From: Haliea sp.
GTDB lineage: Bacteria; Pseudomonadota; Gammaproteobacteria; Pseudomonadales; Halieaceae
Length of the DNA: 42,816 nucleotides
Direction: 5' to 3'
NCBI GenBank assembly: GCA_009937575.1
Contig: JAACFI010000003.1
Coordinates: 1-42,816, forward strand
Shown here: piece by piece, positions 31,022-39,564 of the stretch
How the letters are laid out: each line of letters opens with the position of its first letter
Position numbering within the stretch: the stretch's first letter is position 1
Position numbers and translations under genes: made by a program
The notes under the pieces: generated by a model
The model's database searches: none
What the model saw: only the letters and a program-made list of their open reading frames with translations
What the model was told of the DNA's origin: nothing

Positions 31022-33049
31022 ATGAAAATAATTGCAAACAGGTCTATTTCTCTGCTTTGGGCGGTAATTCCCTGCCTGATGCCCGCGGCTTCCACACAGG
31101 CCAGCGACCCGCCGCTGTTTGAGCGCACCGAGCAGCGCGAACCCTGCGCTGAGCAACATCCCCAGAGGAAGGCACTGTTCGGCGACCTGCACGTGCACAC
31201 CAGCTACTCCTTTGACTCCTACCTGTCCAGCCAACGGCGCGACCCCTGGGACGCCTATGCCTACGCCAAGGGAGAGTCCATCATACTCCCGGATGCCAAT
31301 GGCGAGCAGAAGGTGGTGGCGACCATCGGCCGCCCACTGGATTTCACTGCGATTACCGATCACGCCGAGTTCTTCGGCCAGATCAATGTCTGCACGCAGG
31401 ATTCCGGCAAGCTGGGCTACTGGTGGCCTCACTGCGTGATGACACGGGCCCAGAATATCTGGGTGCAACTGATTGCGGCCAACTGGTGGACCGACCTGGG
31501 TGGACAACTGGAAGACCCGCCGTCTAAATCCTTTGCCTGTACCCTGTCCGACTGCGACGCGGCGGACGCGGAGACCTGGCAGAAGACCCAGCAGGCGGCC
31601 GAGAACCACTACGACCGCAGTGCCGATTGCGACTTCACCACCTTTGTCGCCTACGAGTACACCGAGGCCTTCGACCAGAACAATATGCACCGCAACGTCA
31701 TTTTTCGCAACGCGCAGGTGGTGGATAAACCAGTATCGGTGTATGACACCGGCCGCGACAGTTTTCCCAGCCTCTGGCGCCAGCTGCGGCAAAACTGTAT
31801 CGACAAGAATAATGGCTGCGACGTGATGTCCATCCCGCACAATTCCAACCTGGCCGGTGGCCGCATGTTCCGCGACCCTGCCTCCGACGAGGAACTCAGG
31901 GACCGCCTGTTCTTCGAGCCGGTAGTGGAACTGGTACAGCACAAGGGCGCCTCCGAGTGCCGTTTCGACCGCCTGCGAGGCCTGGGGCTGGATACCACCG
32001 ACGAGTTGTGTGACTTCGAACAGATTCCCGCGGACAACCTGAATATGATGGGCACGGTGCACGGTAAAGTACGCACAGAGCGCGCCCTGGAAGTACCCCT
32101 GGAGCAGTTCGCGCGCCGCAACATGGTGCGCAACGCCCTCAAGGACGGCCTGCTGCTTGAAGATAAACTGGGCACCAATCCCTTCGTTATGGGATTCATT
32201 GGCAGCACCGACACCCACAGCGCCGCCCCGGGTAGCGCCGAGGAGGACAATTACGTCGGGCACCTCGGACGCCGCGATGCGCAGTACACCAATGTGCAGG
32301 ATCACTTCTACTCCCACGCGGGTGGCCTGGCGGTAGTGTGGGCGGAGGAGAATTCCCGCGACAGTATCTTCGCCGCGCTGCGCCGCAAGGAGAGTTACGC
32401 CACCAGTGGTACCCGCCCCACCCTGCGTTTTTTTGCCGGTGACCTGGATGGCGACCTATGTGAATCAGCGGACATGATCGAGCGGGCCTACCAGAACGGG
32501 GTTCCCATGGGCGGCGACGTTCGCGTCGGTGAAGACGGCTCGGCCCCGCGCTTCCTCATAAGCGCACAAAAAGACCCGGGCACCCGGACAAGCCCGGGTA
32601 CCGATCTGCAGCGTGTGCAGGTTATCAAGGGCTGGGTCGATGCCGACGGCAAGACCCGTGAGGAGGTCTTCGACATTGCCGGCAGTGCCGATAACGGTGC
32701 GGGCATCGACCCCCAGACCTGCGGTCGCGTCGGCCGCGGCATGCAACAATCCTGTATTATATGGCAGGATCCACATTTCGATGCGGCGGAAGATTCTTTT
32801 TACTACGTGCGTGTGCTGGAGAACCCGACCTGCCGCTGGAGCACCCTGCAGTGCCAGGCGGCGGGTGTAAACCCCTTTTCCGATGCGTGTGACTCCCAGG
32901 CCGAGAGGGCCACGGCAAAGGCACATGAACTCGGTGCCAGCGGGGACGTGTTCGGGCGCTGCTGCACCAACCCCGACGAGCACGCCTTCTACTCGCCGGT
33001 GATCCAGGAGCGGGCCTGGTCATCACCGATCTGGTACCGCGCTGACTAG
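31022..33049 (+). CDS. DUF3604 family protein, secreted (PHP-like metal site)
   Basis: The ATG at 31022 yields a signal peptide (MKIIANRS, hydrophobic ISLLWAVIPCLM, cleavage near STQA), so it is preferred over the upstream GTG; 675 residues is typical. F-G-D-L-H-V-H-T-S-Y-S-F-D (D55, H57, H59) and I-T-D-H-A-E-F-F-G (D113, H114, E116) recall the metal-binding HxH and DH motifs of PHP-type hydrolases, and G-S-T-D-T-H near residue 396 provides a further Asp/His. DUF3604 proteins are exported and often encoded near TonB receptors; no activity is established. Several Cys pairs suggest disulfides in the periplasm. No Shine-Dalgarno sequence is close to the ATG; a structured segment ends 33 nt upstream. 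Confidence 0.88.
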   Translation: MKIIANRSISLLWAVIPCLMPAASTQASDPPLFERTEQREPCAEQHPQRKALFGDLHVHTSYSFDSYLSSQRRDPWDAYAYAKGESIILPDANGEQKVVATIGRPLDFTAITDHAEFFGQINVCTQDSGKLGYWWPHCVMTRAQNIWVQLIAANWWTDLGGQLEDPPSKSFACTLSDCDAADAETWQKTQQAAENHYDRSADCDFTTFVAYEYTEAFDQNNMHRNVIFRNAQVVDKPVSVYDTGRDSFPSLWRQLRQNCIDKNNGCDVMSIPHNSNLAGGRMFRDPASDEELRDRLFFEPVVELVQHKGASECRFDRLRGLGLDTTDELCDFEQIPADNLNMMGTVHGKVRTERALEVPLEQFARRNMVRNALKDGLLLEDKLGTNPFVMGFIGSTDTHSAAPGSAEEDNYVGHLGRRDAQYTNVQDHFYSHAGGLAVVWAEENSRDSIFAALRRKESYATSGTRPTLRFFAGDLDGDLCESADMIERAYQNGVPMGGDVRVGEDGSAPRFLISAQKDPGTRTSPGTDLQRVQVIKGWVDADGKTREEVFDIAGSADNGAGIDPQTCGRVGRGMQQSCIIWQDPHFDAAEDSFYYVRVLENPTCRWSTLQCQAAGVNPFSDACDSQAERATAKAHELGASGDVFGRCCTNPDEHAFYSPVIQERAWSSPIWYRAD

Positions 33050-33082
33050 CGACCCCTCAGCGGTGTGAGCGCAACTGCAGGT

Positions 33083-33127
33083 GGCGACGACGCTCCCTGC
33101 GCACCGCCTGGCGGTGTCGGCGTCGCC
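33083..33127. repeat. Large GC-rich hairpin downstream of the DUF3604 gene
   Basis: GGCGACG (33083-33089) pairs with CGTCGCC (33121-33127), and nested inside CACCGC (33102-33107) pairs with GCGGTG (33111-33116). There is no T-tract, so this is not a standard terminator; it may protect the mRNA 3' end or be a REP-like unit. Only one copy was noticed in the window. Confidence 0.4.
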
Positions 33128-33225
33128 GCATTCGCTCGCCATATCGACCCGCCCGCCGCCGTGCAATGTCAGAAAACACACCCCCTTGTGGTGAACTGAA
33201 ATGCTAACGAGACTGACTGCACCTG

Positions 33226-33245
33226 TTGTAGTTTCGAAATTACAA
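33226..33245. promoter_or_regulatory. 20-bp palindromic operator candidate upstream of the TonB receptor
   Basis: TTGTAGTTTCGAAATTACAA is a 20-bp palindrome with a single mismatched pair (G33231/T33240). It sits 88 bp before the receptor ATG, beside a possible -10 (TATTCT at 33251-33256), the position expected for a TetR/MarR/LacI-type repressor site. Confidence 0.5.
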
Positions 33246-33333
33246 TCCGGTATTCTACTTTAGGTCATTAGAACCAACAGTCAAAACCAATAATCTTCAA
33301 CCGTTATTTGTAACTGCCGTAGGGAGGCAAACC

Positions 33334-35694
33334 ATGCGTATCAAAACCATAAAGCATAAGCTGTGTACCGCTATCGCCATGACATCATCACTGCTGGCAG
33401 CGGATGTTGCCCTGTCGCAGGCTGTACTGGAAGAGGTCGTGGTGACTGCCCGTAAACGCGCCGAGGACCTGCAGGACGTTCCCATGGCAGTTTCGGCCTT
33501 CAGTGGCCAGCAGTTGCAGAATTTCGGCATCGACGAGCTGACCGACGTGGGCCGCATGACGCCTAACCTGGTGATGAACGAGACCAGCGGACTGGTGGGC
33601 GGTGCCATTTCGGTGTTTATCCGCGGTATCGGCAACGACCAGGGCCTGGAGCAGGGTGTCGGTGTGTACGTAGACGATGTCTACCTTAACCGCACCAGCG
33701 GCGCCCTGCTGGAAGTCGTAGACGTCGAGCGCATCGAAGTACTGAAAGGCCCCCAGGGCCACCTCTACGGCCGCAACACCATTGGCGGCGCCGTCAAGTA
33801 CATCACCCGGGAACCGGGGGATGAACTGGAGGCGAGTGCAGAAATCAAGGGCGGTAGTGACGAACTTATCCGGGTGAAGGGTTCGGTATCAGGGCCGCTG
33901 ATCGAAGGCAGCCTCTACGGTGGCCTGTCTTTCCTGTACAAGGAGCGCGACGGCTGGCAGGACAATAGCTTCGAGGGCAGCGATGATCCCTGGGACGCCG
34001 ATACCCATGCGATGCGCGGCACCCTGGTGTGGACTCCCAGCGATACCCTGAAGTTCAAGCTTAGCGGCGACTACATGAAAGACGAAATGCTGCCCCCGAT
34101 TCCCGGCCGCATCTACCTGGATGAAGACAATATCGGCACCATCAACCTGATTACCACCACGGCCGACCTGATATTCGGGCCGGGTACGGCAGCGTCCCCC
34201 TCGCCCAACGACCTGAGCTTCCCGGATGACGAGGACGACGTGTCCAGCGCTTTCGTGGACGGCTACGACGAGTACGAGATCGAGCAGTCTACCGTGGCCC
34301 TCACCGTGGAGTGGGACCTCAACGACCAGTGGCTGCTGAAATCGGTCACCGCCGGGCGTTTCCTGGAGAATACGCAGCCCTTTGACTTCGACGGCTCAGA
34401 GCAGGTGTGGATCAACACCCTGCGCAGCAACCTGGACGCCGATGACTACAGCCAGGAATTCCAGCTCAACTTTACCGGTGACAATGTCGCCGCGGTGATG
34501 GGCGTGTACTACCTTGACGGCGAACAGGACACTGACGGTAACGACACCCTGCAGACCGTTCGCCTGCGCGCGGTAGAGGACAACTTCAAGACCACCTACT
34601 ACGACAACCGCAAGCTGGAGTCCTACTCGATCTATGGCAACGTAGACTGGGACTTCGCCGATGACTGGCAGCTGTCGATCGGCGCCCGTTATACCGAGGA
34701 CGAGAAAGAAGAAGAGCAGCGGGCCTTTGTCACCCGTGGCTTCTATGCCCTGGCACTGTCCCAGTTCACCGGCCCCCTGCCCCTGGCCATCGCCCCGGGC
34801 ATGGAGGAAACCGTTGAGGCCAGCCCCTTCTTCGCCGGCTGGCTCAACCCGCGTTTCGTAGAATTCACCGTGCCGGAGGATACTTACGCAAAAGAGGACT
34901 GGGACGAGTTCACGCCCAGCGTCAAACTGTCACATCACTTGAACGACGAAAACATGGTCTACGCCGGCGTGGCCACCGGCTTCAAGTCCGGCGGTTTCAA
35001 CCGCACCGGGGGTAACGCCACCGCCTATGACCCGGAGACGGTGACCACCTACTCCCTGGGTTGGAAGGGCACCCTGGCCGATGGCACCCTGCGCCTGAAC
35101 ACCGAGGCGTTCTACAACGAGTACGAGGACAAGCAACTGGGCGCCATCCAGCTGCTGCCCAGCGGCGACCTGGAGCAGATCATCTCCAACGTGGGCGAGG
35201 TAACCCAGTGGGGCGCCGAGTTCGAGGCCACCTGGCTGCCACCGGTGGACGGCCTGCTCCTGACCTTCAACATGGGATGGCTGGACTACGACGTGGACGA
35301 GTTCAAGACCGGTGAGGGCGACATCGCCGACTACACCGAACTGGGCTACTCGCCCGAGTGGAGCGGCCAGCTGCGGGCGACCTACGAGATCGACCTGGGC
35401 AATATGGGCTACCTGACATTGGGCTCAGACGTGTCCTACCAGGACGAGATGTTCACCAATTCGCCCATCGATACCCGCAACCCGCTGAAGACGGCGCAGA
35501 AGGCCGACGACTACTACCTGTGGAACGCGGTCGTTGCCTGGCGCGACAACAGCGATCGCTGGCGCGTGGCGGTAGAGGGCAAGAACCTCGCCGACGAGCG
35601 TGAGATCGTGAACACCTTCGACATCGGTGTGGTCGCCACGGCCGGCTACAACCCGCCGCGCACCTGGGCGATCTCGGTCGGCTATACCTACTAG
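33334..35694 (+). CDS. TonB-dependent outer-membrane receptor
   Basis: 786 residues. Signal peptide 1-30 (cleavage near ALSQA), TonB box L-E-E-V-V-V-T-A-R-K-R directly after it, plug domain (about 45-160; V-P-M-A-V-S-A-F-S-G, I-R-G-I-G-N-D-Q-G-L, V-Y-V-D-D-V-Y, R-I-E-V-L-K-G-P-Q-G and the Y-G-R-N-T-I-G-G-A plug end), then a long beta-barrel with terminal aromatic residue (V-G-Y-T-Y). Receptors of this subclass (L-Y-G-R-N-T-I-G-G-A) are common in sphingomonads and Halieaceae and take up diverse organic substrates as well as iron chelates, so the ligand is open. GGAGG at 33323-33327 is 6 nt before the ATG. A strong terminator follows; the TonB transducer operon lies 1.4 kb further on. Confidence 0.95.
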   Translation: MRIKTIKHKLCTAIAMTSSLLAADVALSQAVLEEVVVTARKRAEDLQDVPMAVSAFSGQQLQNFGIDELTDVGRMTPNLVMNETSGLVGGAISVFIRGIGNDQGLEQGVGVYVDDVYLNRTSGALLEVVDVERIEVLKGPQGHLYGRNTIGGAVKYITREPGDELEASAEIKGGSDELIRVKGSVSGPLIEGSLYGGLSFLYKERDGWQDNSFEGSDDPWDADTHAMRGTLVWTPSDTLKFKLSGDYMKDEMLPPIPGRIYLDEDNIGTINLITTTADLIFGPGTAASPSPNDLSFPDDEDDVSSAFVDGYDEYEIEQSTVALTVEWDLNDQWLLKSVTAGRFLENTQPFDFDGSEQVWINTLRSNLDADDYSQEFQLNFTGDNVAAVMGVYYLDGEQDTDGNDTLQTVRLRAVEDNFKTTYYDNRKLESYSIYGNVDWDFADDWQLSIGARYTEDEKEEEQRAFVTRGFYALALSQFTGPLPLAIAPGMEETVEASPFFAGWLNPRFVEFTVPEDTYAKEDWDEFTPSVKLSHHLNDENMVYAGVATGFKSGGFNRTGGNATAYDPETVTTYSLGWKGTLADGTLRLNTEAFYNEYEDKQLGAIQLLPSGDLEQIISNVGEVTQWGAEFEATWLPPVDGLLLTFNMGWLDYDVDEFKTGEGDIADYTELGYSPEWSGQLRATYEIDLGNMGYLTLGSDVSYQDEMFTNSPIDTRNPLKTAQKADDYYLWNAVVAWRDNSDRWRVAVEGKNLADEREIVNTFDIGVVATAGYNPPRTWAISVGYTY

Positions 35695-35727
35695 GGTCCA
35701 GCTCGTGAAGTGATCACGCAGTTGCTG

Positions 35728-35754
35728 AACCCGGGCCTGTCCCGGGTTTTTTTT
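35728..35754 (+). terminator. Rho-independent terminator after the TonB receptor
   Basis: AACCCGGG (35728-35735), loop CCTGT, CCCGGGTT (35741-35748) continuing into a run of T residues. Located 33 bp after the receptor stop and 27 bp before the phosphatase start. Confidence 0.92.
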
Positions 35755-35781
35755 CACCCGAAATTCCACGAAGATTAAGCC

Positions 35782-36717
35782 ATGCTGACAACCGCAAAGA
35801 AAAACTGCGTCTCAGATCCGTTCCGGATAATACTCGGCCTCGCCGCCCTGTGGCTGCTTGCCAGCTGCGGCGACGGCAACGGCCCGCCTGTTGCTACGGA
35901 TACGCGGGCCGGACCCGGAACAATAGCGCGCCAGCCAGAACACGGCCGCAAGGTACCTTTGTCGAACACACTCAATACACGCGACCTGGGCGGTTACCGA
36001 ACTGACGGAGGGCGCAGGGTCAGGTCGGGCATGCTGTTTCGCTCCGACAGCCTGGCGCATCTGGATGACGCCGACATCGCAATCCTGCGGGCCCTGGAAT
36101 TGTCCGTTGTCACTGACTTTCGCAGCCAGGCGGAGAGGGATGCGGCGCCGGATCGCCTGCCCCGGCAATCGCCTGCGATAGACTATCGCACCCTGGCGAT
36201 CAACAATCCGGCGGTGGACGTGGCAGCCCTGCGGGAAACTTTCTATTCCGGGCAGCTATCCACAGAGGAATTGATTGCCCTGACCGACCGTACTGCGTAC
36301 GTCGAAGATGAGCGCTTGCGCCAGAACTGGGGAAGGTGGGTCAGCAGCCTGGCGGAACCAGGCGCGCTGCCCCAGTTGTTCCATTGCACCGCGGGCAAGG
36401 ACCGCACCGGGTTCGCTGCAGCACTGGTCCTGCTGACCCTGGGTGTATCCAAAGAGGATGTGATGCGGGATTTTCTCCTCAGCAACGAGTACCTCGCTCC
36501 CAAGATCGAGCGCTATGTGGCGGAAATACAATCTCGATCGACCGCTGACATGGATGGGGATTTATTGCGCCAGGTTCTGGGGGTCACCCCTCACAGCCTG
36601 GACGGCGCCTTCCGGGCGATGGAGGCCAACTACGGCTCAATTGACAACTATATTGAACAGGGGCTGGGAATCGACCCAGCCACCCGGGACAGGCTCCGGA
36701 CACTGCTCCTCGAGTGA
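35782..36717 (+). CDS. Lipoprotein tyrosine/serine protein phosphatase
   Basis: 311 residues. The N-terminus has a lipoprotein signal: hydrophobic GLAALWLLASC with a lipobox Cys at residue 29, so it is probably anchored to a membrane facing the periplasm. The P-loop of the dual-specificity/Tyr phosphatase superfamily is HCTAGKDRTG (201-210, nucleophile Cys202, Arg208), and N-T-R-D-L-G-G-Y-R-T with F-R-S-D-S-L-A-H-L matches the Y_phosphatase3 family. Some relatives act on phosphoinositides or other phosphoesters, so a periplasmic phosphoester substrate is plausible. It starts just after the receptor's terminator, so it needs its own promoter or read-through. No strong ribosome-binding site is seen. 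Confidence 0.88.
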   Translation: MLTTAKKNCVSDPFRIILGLAALWLLASCGDGNGPPVATDTRAGPGTIARQPEHGRKVPLSNTLNTRDLGGYRTDGGRRVRSGMLFRSDSLAHLDDADIAILRALELSVVTDFRSQAERDAAPDRLPRQSPAIDYRTLAINNPAVDVAALRETFYSGQLSTEELIALTDRTAYVEDERLRQNWGRWVSSLAEPGALPQLFHCTAGKDRTGFAAALVLLTLGVSKEDVMRDFLLSNEYLAPKIERYVAEIQSRSTADMDGDLLRQVLGVTPHSLDGAFRAMEANYGSIDNYIEQGLGIDPATRDRLRTLLLE

Positions 36718-37092
36718 TACCCCTCCTTCGGGAACAACCGCTGCCAGTGTCAGGTCTGTCAGTATCTCTTTGTTCAAGACTCCTCAACTTTCGGTACGCT
36801 TCCGCTGCCCGAATTCAGGGAAGGCTTTGCCCTGGTTCTCCTGCCAGAGTGCCAGCCCCAGGATGGATGAGTACAGTGAAAGAATGATCAACATGGCCTA
36901 CACCTCGCTCGGTTGTTAATGCCTTATCAACTCTCGTGAGTCGATGGAAAACAGTGTAGGCGCGTCATATTTGAAGCGAAATACCCGCAAATGCACTTGC
37001 ATGTTGCATTTTTGAACACCCCATGAAAGTCCCATTGGGTCAGGCTTATGCCCAGGCGGAGACAGGATATAACGAAAGCTTATTTTCCTGGG
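36718..37092. other. 375-bp convergent intergenic region
   Basis: Lies between the phosphatase and the end of the leftward TPR gene. It contains one plausible small leftward ORF (36784-36894) and an inverted repeat AAATGCA / TGCATTT (36989-36995 / 37005-37011) about 95 bp upstream of that ORF. No RNA gene or clear terminator was found. Confidence 0.5.
36784..36894 (-). CDS. Putative 36-residue small membrane protein
   Basis: ATG at 36894, TGA at 36786-36784. GAGGTG lies 6 nt upstream of the ATG, a better ribosome-binding site than several large genes here have. The product opens with a hydrophobic stretch (M-L-I-I-L-S-L-Y-S-S-I-L-G-L-A-L-W) and ends polar and basic (G-Q-R-K-R-T-E-S), the form of single-pass small membrane proteins. 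An inverted repeat about 95 bp upstream could be its control site. No family is recognised, and an ORF this short can arise by chance. Confidence 0.35.
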   Translation of the reverse strand: MLIILSLYSSILGLALWQENQGKAFPEFGQRKRTES

Positions 37093-38868
37093 CTACTCGA
37101 TGCCCAGCTGCAGTTCCACCCCACCCGCTCCATCCCCGGACGCCCGGGGGATCACCAGGCGGCGCTCCCCGGTGAGCGTATAGCCGGCCTCCTGGAGGTC
37201 CCGGGCAAATCCCAGCCACTGGTTCGCCAGCTCTGCGCCCTCCCCCTGTGCGACCAGGGAGGCACACTGGAAGGCCGGGGCAGTGCGCACCCGGTACTTG
37301 CCGCTGGCCCGCGGTGAGCCACTGGTTGGCAGGGCCAGTTGCCAGCTGGAGTCGCCCTCGGCGGGCAGCTCCCCCTCGGAGATGATATGCACCGGGCCGT
37401 CGACACTGCCGCCGGATTTCACCAGGGCCACGCCCATACGTGCCACCAGGGACCTGGCCTTGCTGGCCAGGTCCGCCAGGGGCATTTCCATCTCCCGGTA
37501 GAACAGGCGCAGGCGCGGGACATTCTTTATTTCAAACTCCGTGGCGCCACCGGTAACGGCAGCCACGGTGTCGCCTGCGGGCGTCGCCCCGATGCCGGCA
37601 ACGTCCAGCCGCTTGTCCATGGAACCGTAACAGATACCGACGATGCGCCGGGCTTCCTCCTGCGTGGCCGGCCCGGCATTCATGTACTCCAACCACTGCC
37701 CGGCCTGAACATTGGCCCCGGTGATCAGGGTGGCATTGATGAAGGAACGGCGGGCGCCCGCCTCATCACCCAGTTTCAACTGGCTGATACCCAGCAACAC
37801 ATTGGCGCGACCGACAAAGCGGTCTTCCAGCTGGTTCTCACAGGCAGCCAGCATGGTGCGGTTCAGGGCTTCCCAGTCCCGTTGTTCCAACAGCAACTGG
37901 GCCAGGTAGAGGTAGAGTTCCGTGTCTCCGCTCAGTCTCGCTGCCCGTTCCAGTGCGCGCTGGGCGCGGTCATTTTCGCGCGCCAGGAACCACAGCTCGA
38001 ACAACTTCCGGTAGTGCTTCGCGTTGCCATCGACTTCCTTAGCGACGATCGCCTCCTCCAGCAACAGGGCAGCGCCATGGGGATTCTTGTGCACCGCGTG
38101 CAGGTCTACCAGCAGCAGGACGTCCTGCTGACTGAACGGTATCCCCTTTTCACGCGCCAGGGACAACTGGTCCAGGGCGCTGCGCCGCTTGTTCTGCTGC
38201 AGGTAGACCGAGACCAGCTGGTGCCAGTTGTCGGGGTTGTGCGGTTCCACTTCAATCAACTGGCGCAGCAGGTTTCCCGCCTGGTCAAACGCGCCGGTGC
38301 GATAGTAAAGGGCAACCGCCTGGTGCATTTGCGCCCTGTCCAGGGTCAATCCACGATCCCTGATGCCATCCAGCGTAGCCACCACATCCACGTATTTTTT
38401 GGTACGGTAGTAGGCCTGGGCCAGCAGCAGGTAATCGGCGGCTTCCGGCACCAGGTCGATCGCCAGCACCTGGTCGAGTACCCGGGCGGCCGCCTTGTAG
38501 TCCTGCTTTAACAGGTAGACCTGGGCGAGTTCGCGCAACATCTCGCGGTTGGCGACATCCGATAAACCCTCAGCCGCCAAAGCCTGCCGATAGAAGTCTA
38601 TGGCCTTGTCGTACTCCTTCTGCTGCACATAGTGCCGCGCCAGGTGGCGCCCCGCACTGGATTTGGCATAGGGCGCCTCGATGGAACCGATCTGCTTTTC
38701 CAGTTCCTCGATGGACAGTTCCGCACCCCTGCTCATCTCCCCTTCCGGGGTGACCAGGATCTTGCTGCGATACTGCTGTGCCAGAGCCGGCGGAGCCGTC
38801 CCCAGCACCAGGGCCAGCGCACAGCGCCACAACAGCCTGCTCGACAGGCTACCGAGGTCAGTCAACAT
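37093..38868 (-). CDS. Secreted TPR protein of the TonB2-type operon with GyrI-like C-terminal domain
   Basis: 591 residues. Signal peptide 1-30 (LLWRCALALVLGTAPPALAQ). Residues about 50-400 are tetratricopeptide-type helical repeats (E-Y-D-K-A-I-D-F-Y-R-Q-A-L, D-Y-K-A-A-A-R-V-L-D-Q-V-L, A-F-D-Q-A-G-N-L-L-R-Q-L-I). From about 449 the protein changes to an alpha/beta segment (N-V-P-R-L-R-L-F-Y-R; W-Q-L-A-L-P-T-S-G; S-G-K-Y-R-V-R; W-L-G-F-A-R-D-L-Q-E-A-G-Y-T-L) that follows the GyrI/AraC-effector-binding pattern. TPR proteins end Vibrio TonB2 operons; the added domain is unusual to my knowledge. The start overlaps the tonB end by 11 bp, so it is coupled and last in the operon. Confidence 0.85.
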   Translation of the reverse strand: MLTDLGSLSSRLLWRCALALVLGTAPPALAQQYRSKILVTPEGEMSRGAELSIEELEKQIGSIEAPYAKSSAGRHLARHYVQQKEYDKAIDFYRQALAAEGLSDVANREMLRELAQVYLLKQDYKAAARVLDQVLAIDLVPEAADYLLLAQAYYRTKKYVDVVATLDGIRDRGLTLDRAQMHQAVALYYRTGAFDQAGNLLRQLIEVEPHNPDNWHQLVSVYLQQNKRRSALDQLSLAREKGIPFSQQDVLLLVDLHAVHKNPHGAALLLEEAIVAKEVDGNAKHYRKLFELWFLARENDRAQRALERAARLSGDTELYLYLAQLLLEQRDWEALNRTMLAACENQLEDRFVGRANVLLGISQLKLGDEAGARRSFINATLITGANVQAGQWLEYMNAGPATQEEARRIVGICYGSMDKRLDVAGIGATPAGDTVAAVTGGATEFEIKNVPRLRLFYREMEMPLADLASKARSLVARMGVALVKSGGSVDGPVHIISEGELPAEGDSSWQLALPTSGSPRASGKYRVRTAPAFQCASLVAQGEGAELANQWLGFARDLQEAGYTLTGERRLVIPRASGDGAGGVELQLGIE

Positions 38869-39550
38869 TAGGCATATTCTGCGGGTAGTTTTCCCACAGA
38901 ACCTCGATTTTCTGGGTCAGCACCACGCTGCCTGCAGCAGCCCCTCCGGAAAAACTGATGCGGTAGGTCCAGTCGTCCACCGCAGAAATCACTTTCTCCT
39001 CGAACACCCCCCGGGGTTTGGCATCCAGCACCCGGATATTGCGGGTGTTACCATCCGGCGTCACGTTGAAGGCCACCAACACCCAGCCACTGATTTTATT
39101 CTGCCAGGCCACCTCGGGCACGTTAGGCTGTCGGGTATTGAAGGGAATCACCTCGATGTAACCGCGACCGTCGCTGCCTCCCATGTCGGTGACAATGGCG
39201 TCGGCGGCCAGGGGCGCACTCCAGCGCTTGCCGCTGGCCTGGATCTTGATATCCCCGACACCCAGCTCCAGTGCCGGCATCTCCAGTTCCGTCGACGGGG
39301 TCGGCGCGGGCGGGGACACATCCTTCACCGACAGCGGTTCCATGCTCGGCTCCGGTGGCGGCATATCGGGCTGGTCCGGTTCCTCCTCCGGCGGCTCTTC
39401 CGGCTCCTCTTCCGGCTGCAGAATCTGTACGTCAGGCAGAATGGGAACCTGTACCACCTCTTCGCGGTTGCGCTGAATCAGGCTCTGCATGAAAAGAAAC
39501 ACCGCCACAGTGACCAGTATGGAACCCAGCAGCGCGGGGAAGAAACGCAT
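38858..39550 (-). CDS. tonB: TonB energy-transducing protein (TonB2-like)
   Basis: 230 residues. N-terminal signal anchor (about residues 6-22, FFPALLGSILVTVAVFLFM), a Pro/Glu-rich periplasmic spacer (about 45-85, E-E-P-E-E-P-P-E-E-E-P), and the TonB C-terminal domain (about 135-225) with G-W-V-L-V-A-F-N-V-T-P-D-G-N-T-R-N-I-R-V. The spacer is short and acidic, unlike the long Pro-Lys spacer of E. coli TonB, as in TonB2 proteins of Vibrio. It transmits proton-motive energy from ExbB/ExbD to outer-membrane receptors such as the one at 33334. It begins 14 bp after exbD. Confidence 0.92.
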   Translation of the reverse strand: MRFFPALLGSILVTVAVFLFMQSLIQRNREEVVQVPILPDVQILQPEEEPEEPPEEEPDQPDMPPPEPSMEPLSVKDVSPPAPTPSTELEMPALELGVGDIKIQASGKRWSAPLAADAIVTDMGGSDGRGYIEVIPFNTRQPNVPEVAWQNKISGWVLVAFNVTPDGNTRNIRVLDAKPRGVFEEKVISAVDDWTYRISFSGGAAAGSVVLTQKIEVLWENYPQNMPNVD

Positions 39551-39564
39551 CGACAGTAACCCGC

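Noticed and set aside
33083-33127. Hairpin after the DUF3604 gene as a terminator
   Set aside because: The stem is strong, but no U-tract follows on either strand; kept only as a repeat.
16359-36984. 13-mer TGAAGCGAAATAC in two intergenic regions (16359-16371 and 36972-36984)
   Set aside because: A 13-bp match is expected many times by chance in a 43-kb window, and the flanks do not match.
37050-37093. GCCCAGG / CCTGGGC inverted repeat at the end of the TPR gene
   Set aside because: 30-nt loop and no T-tract on the minus strand, so it is not a credible terminator for the TonB operon.
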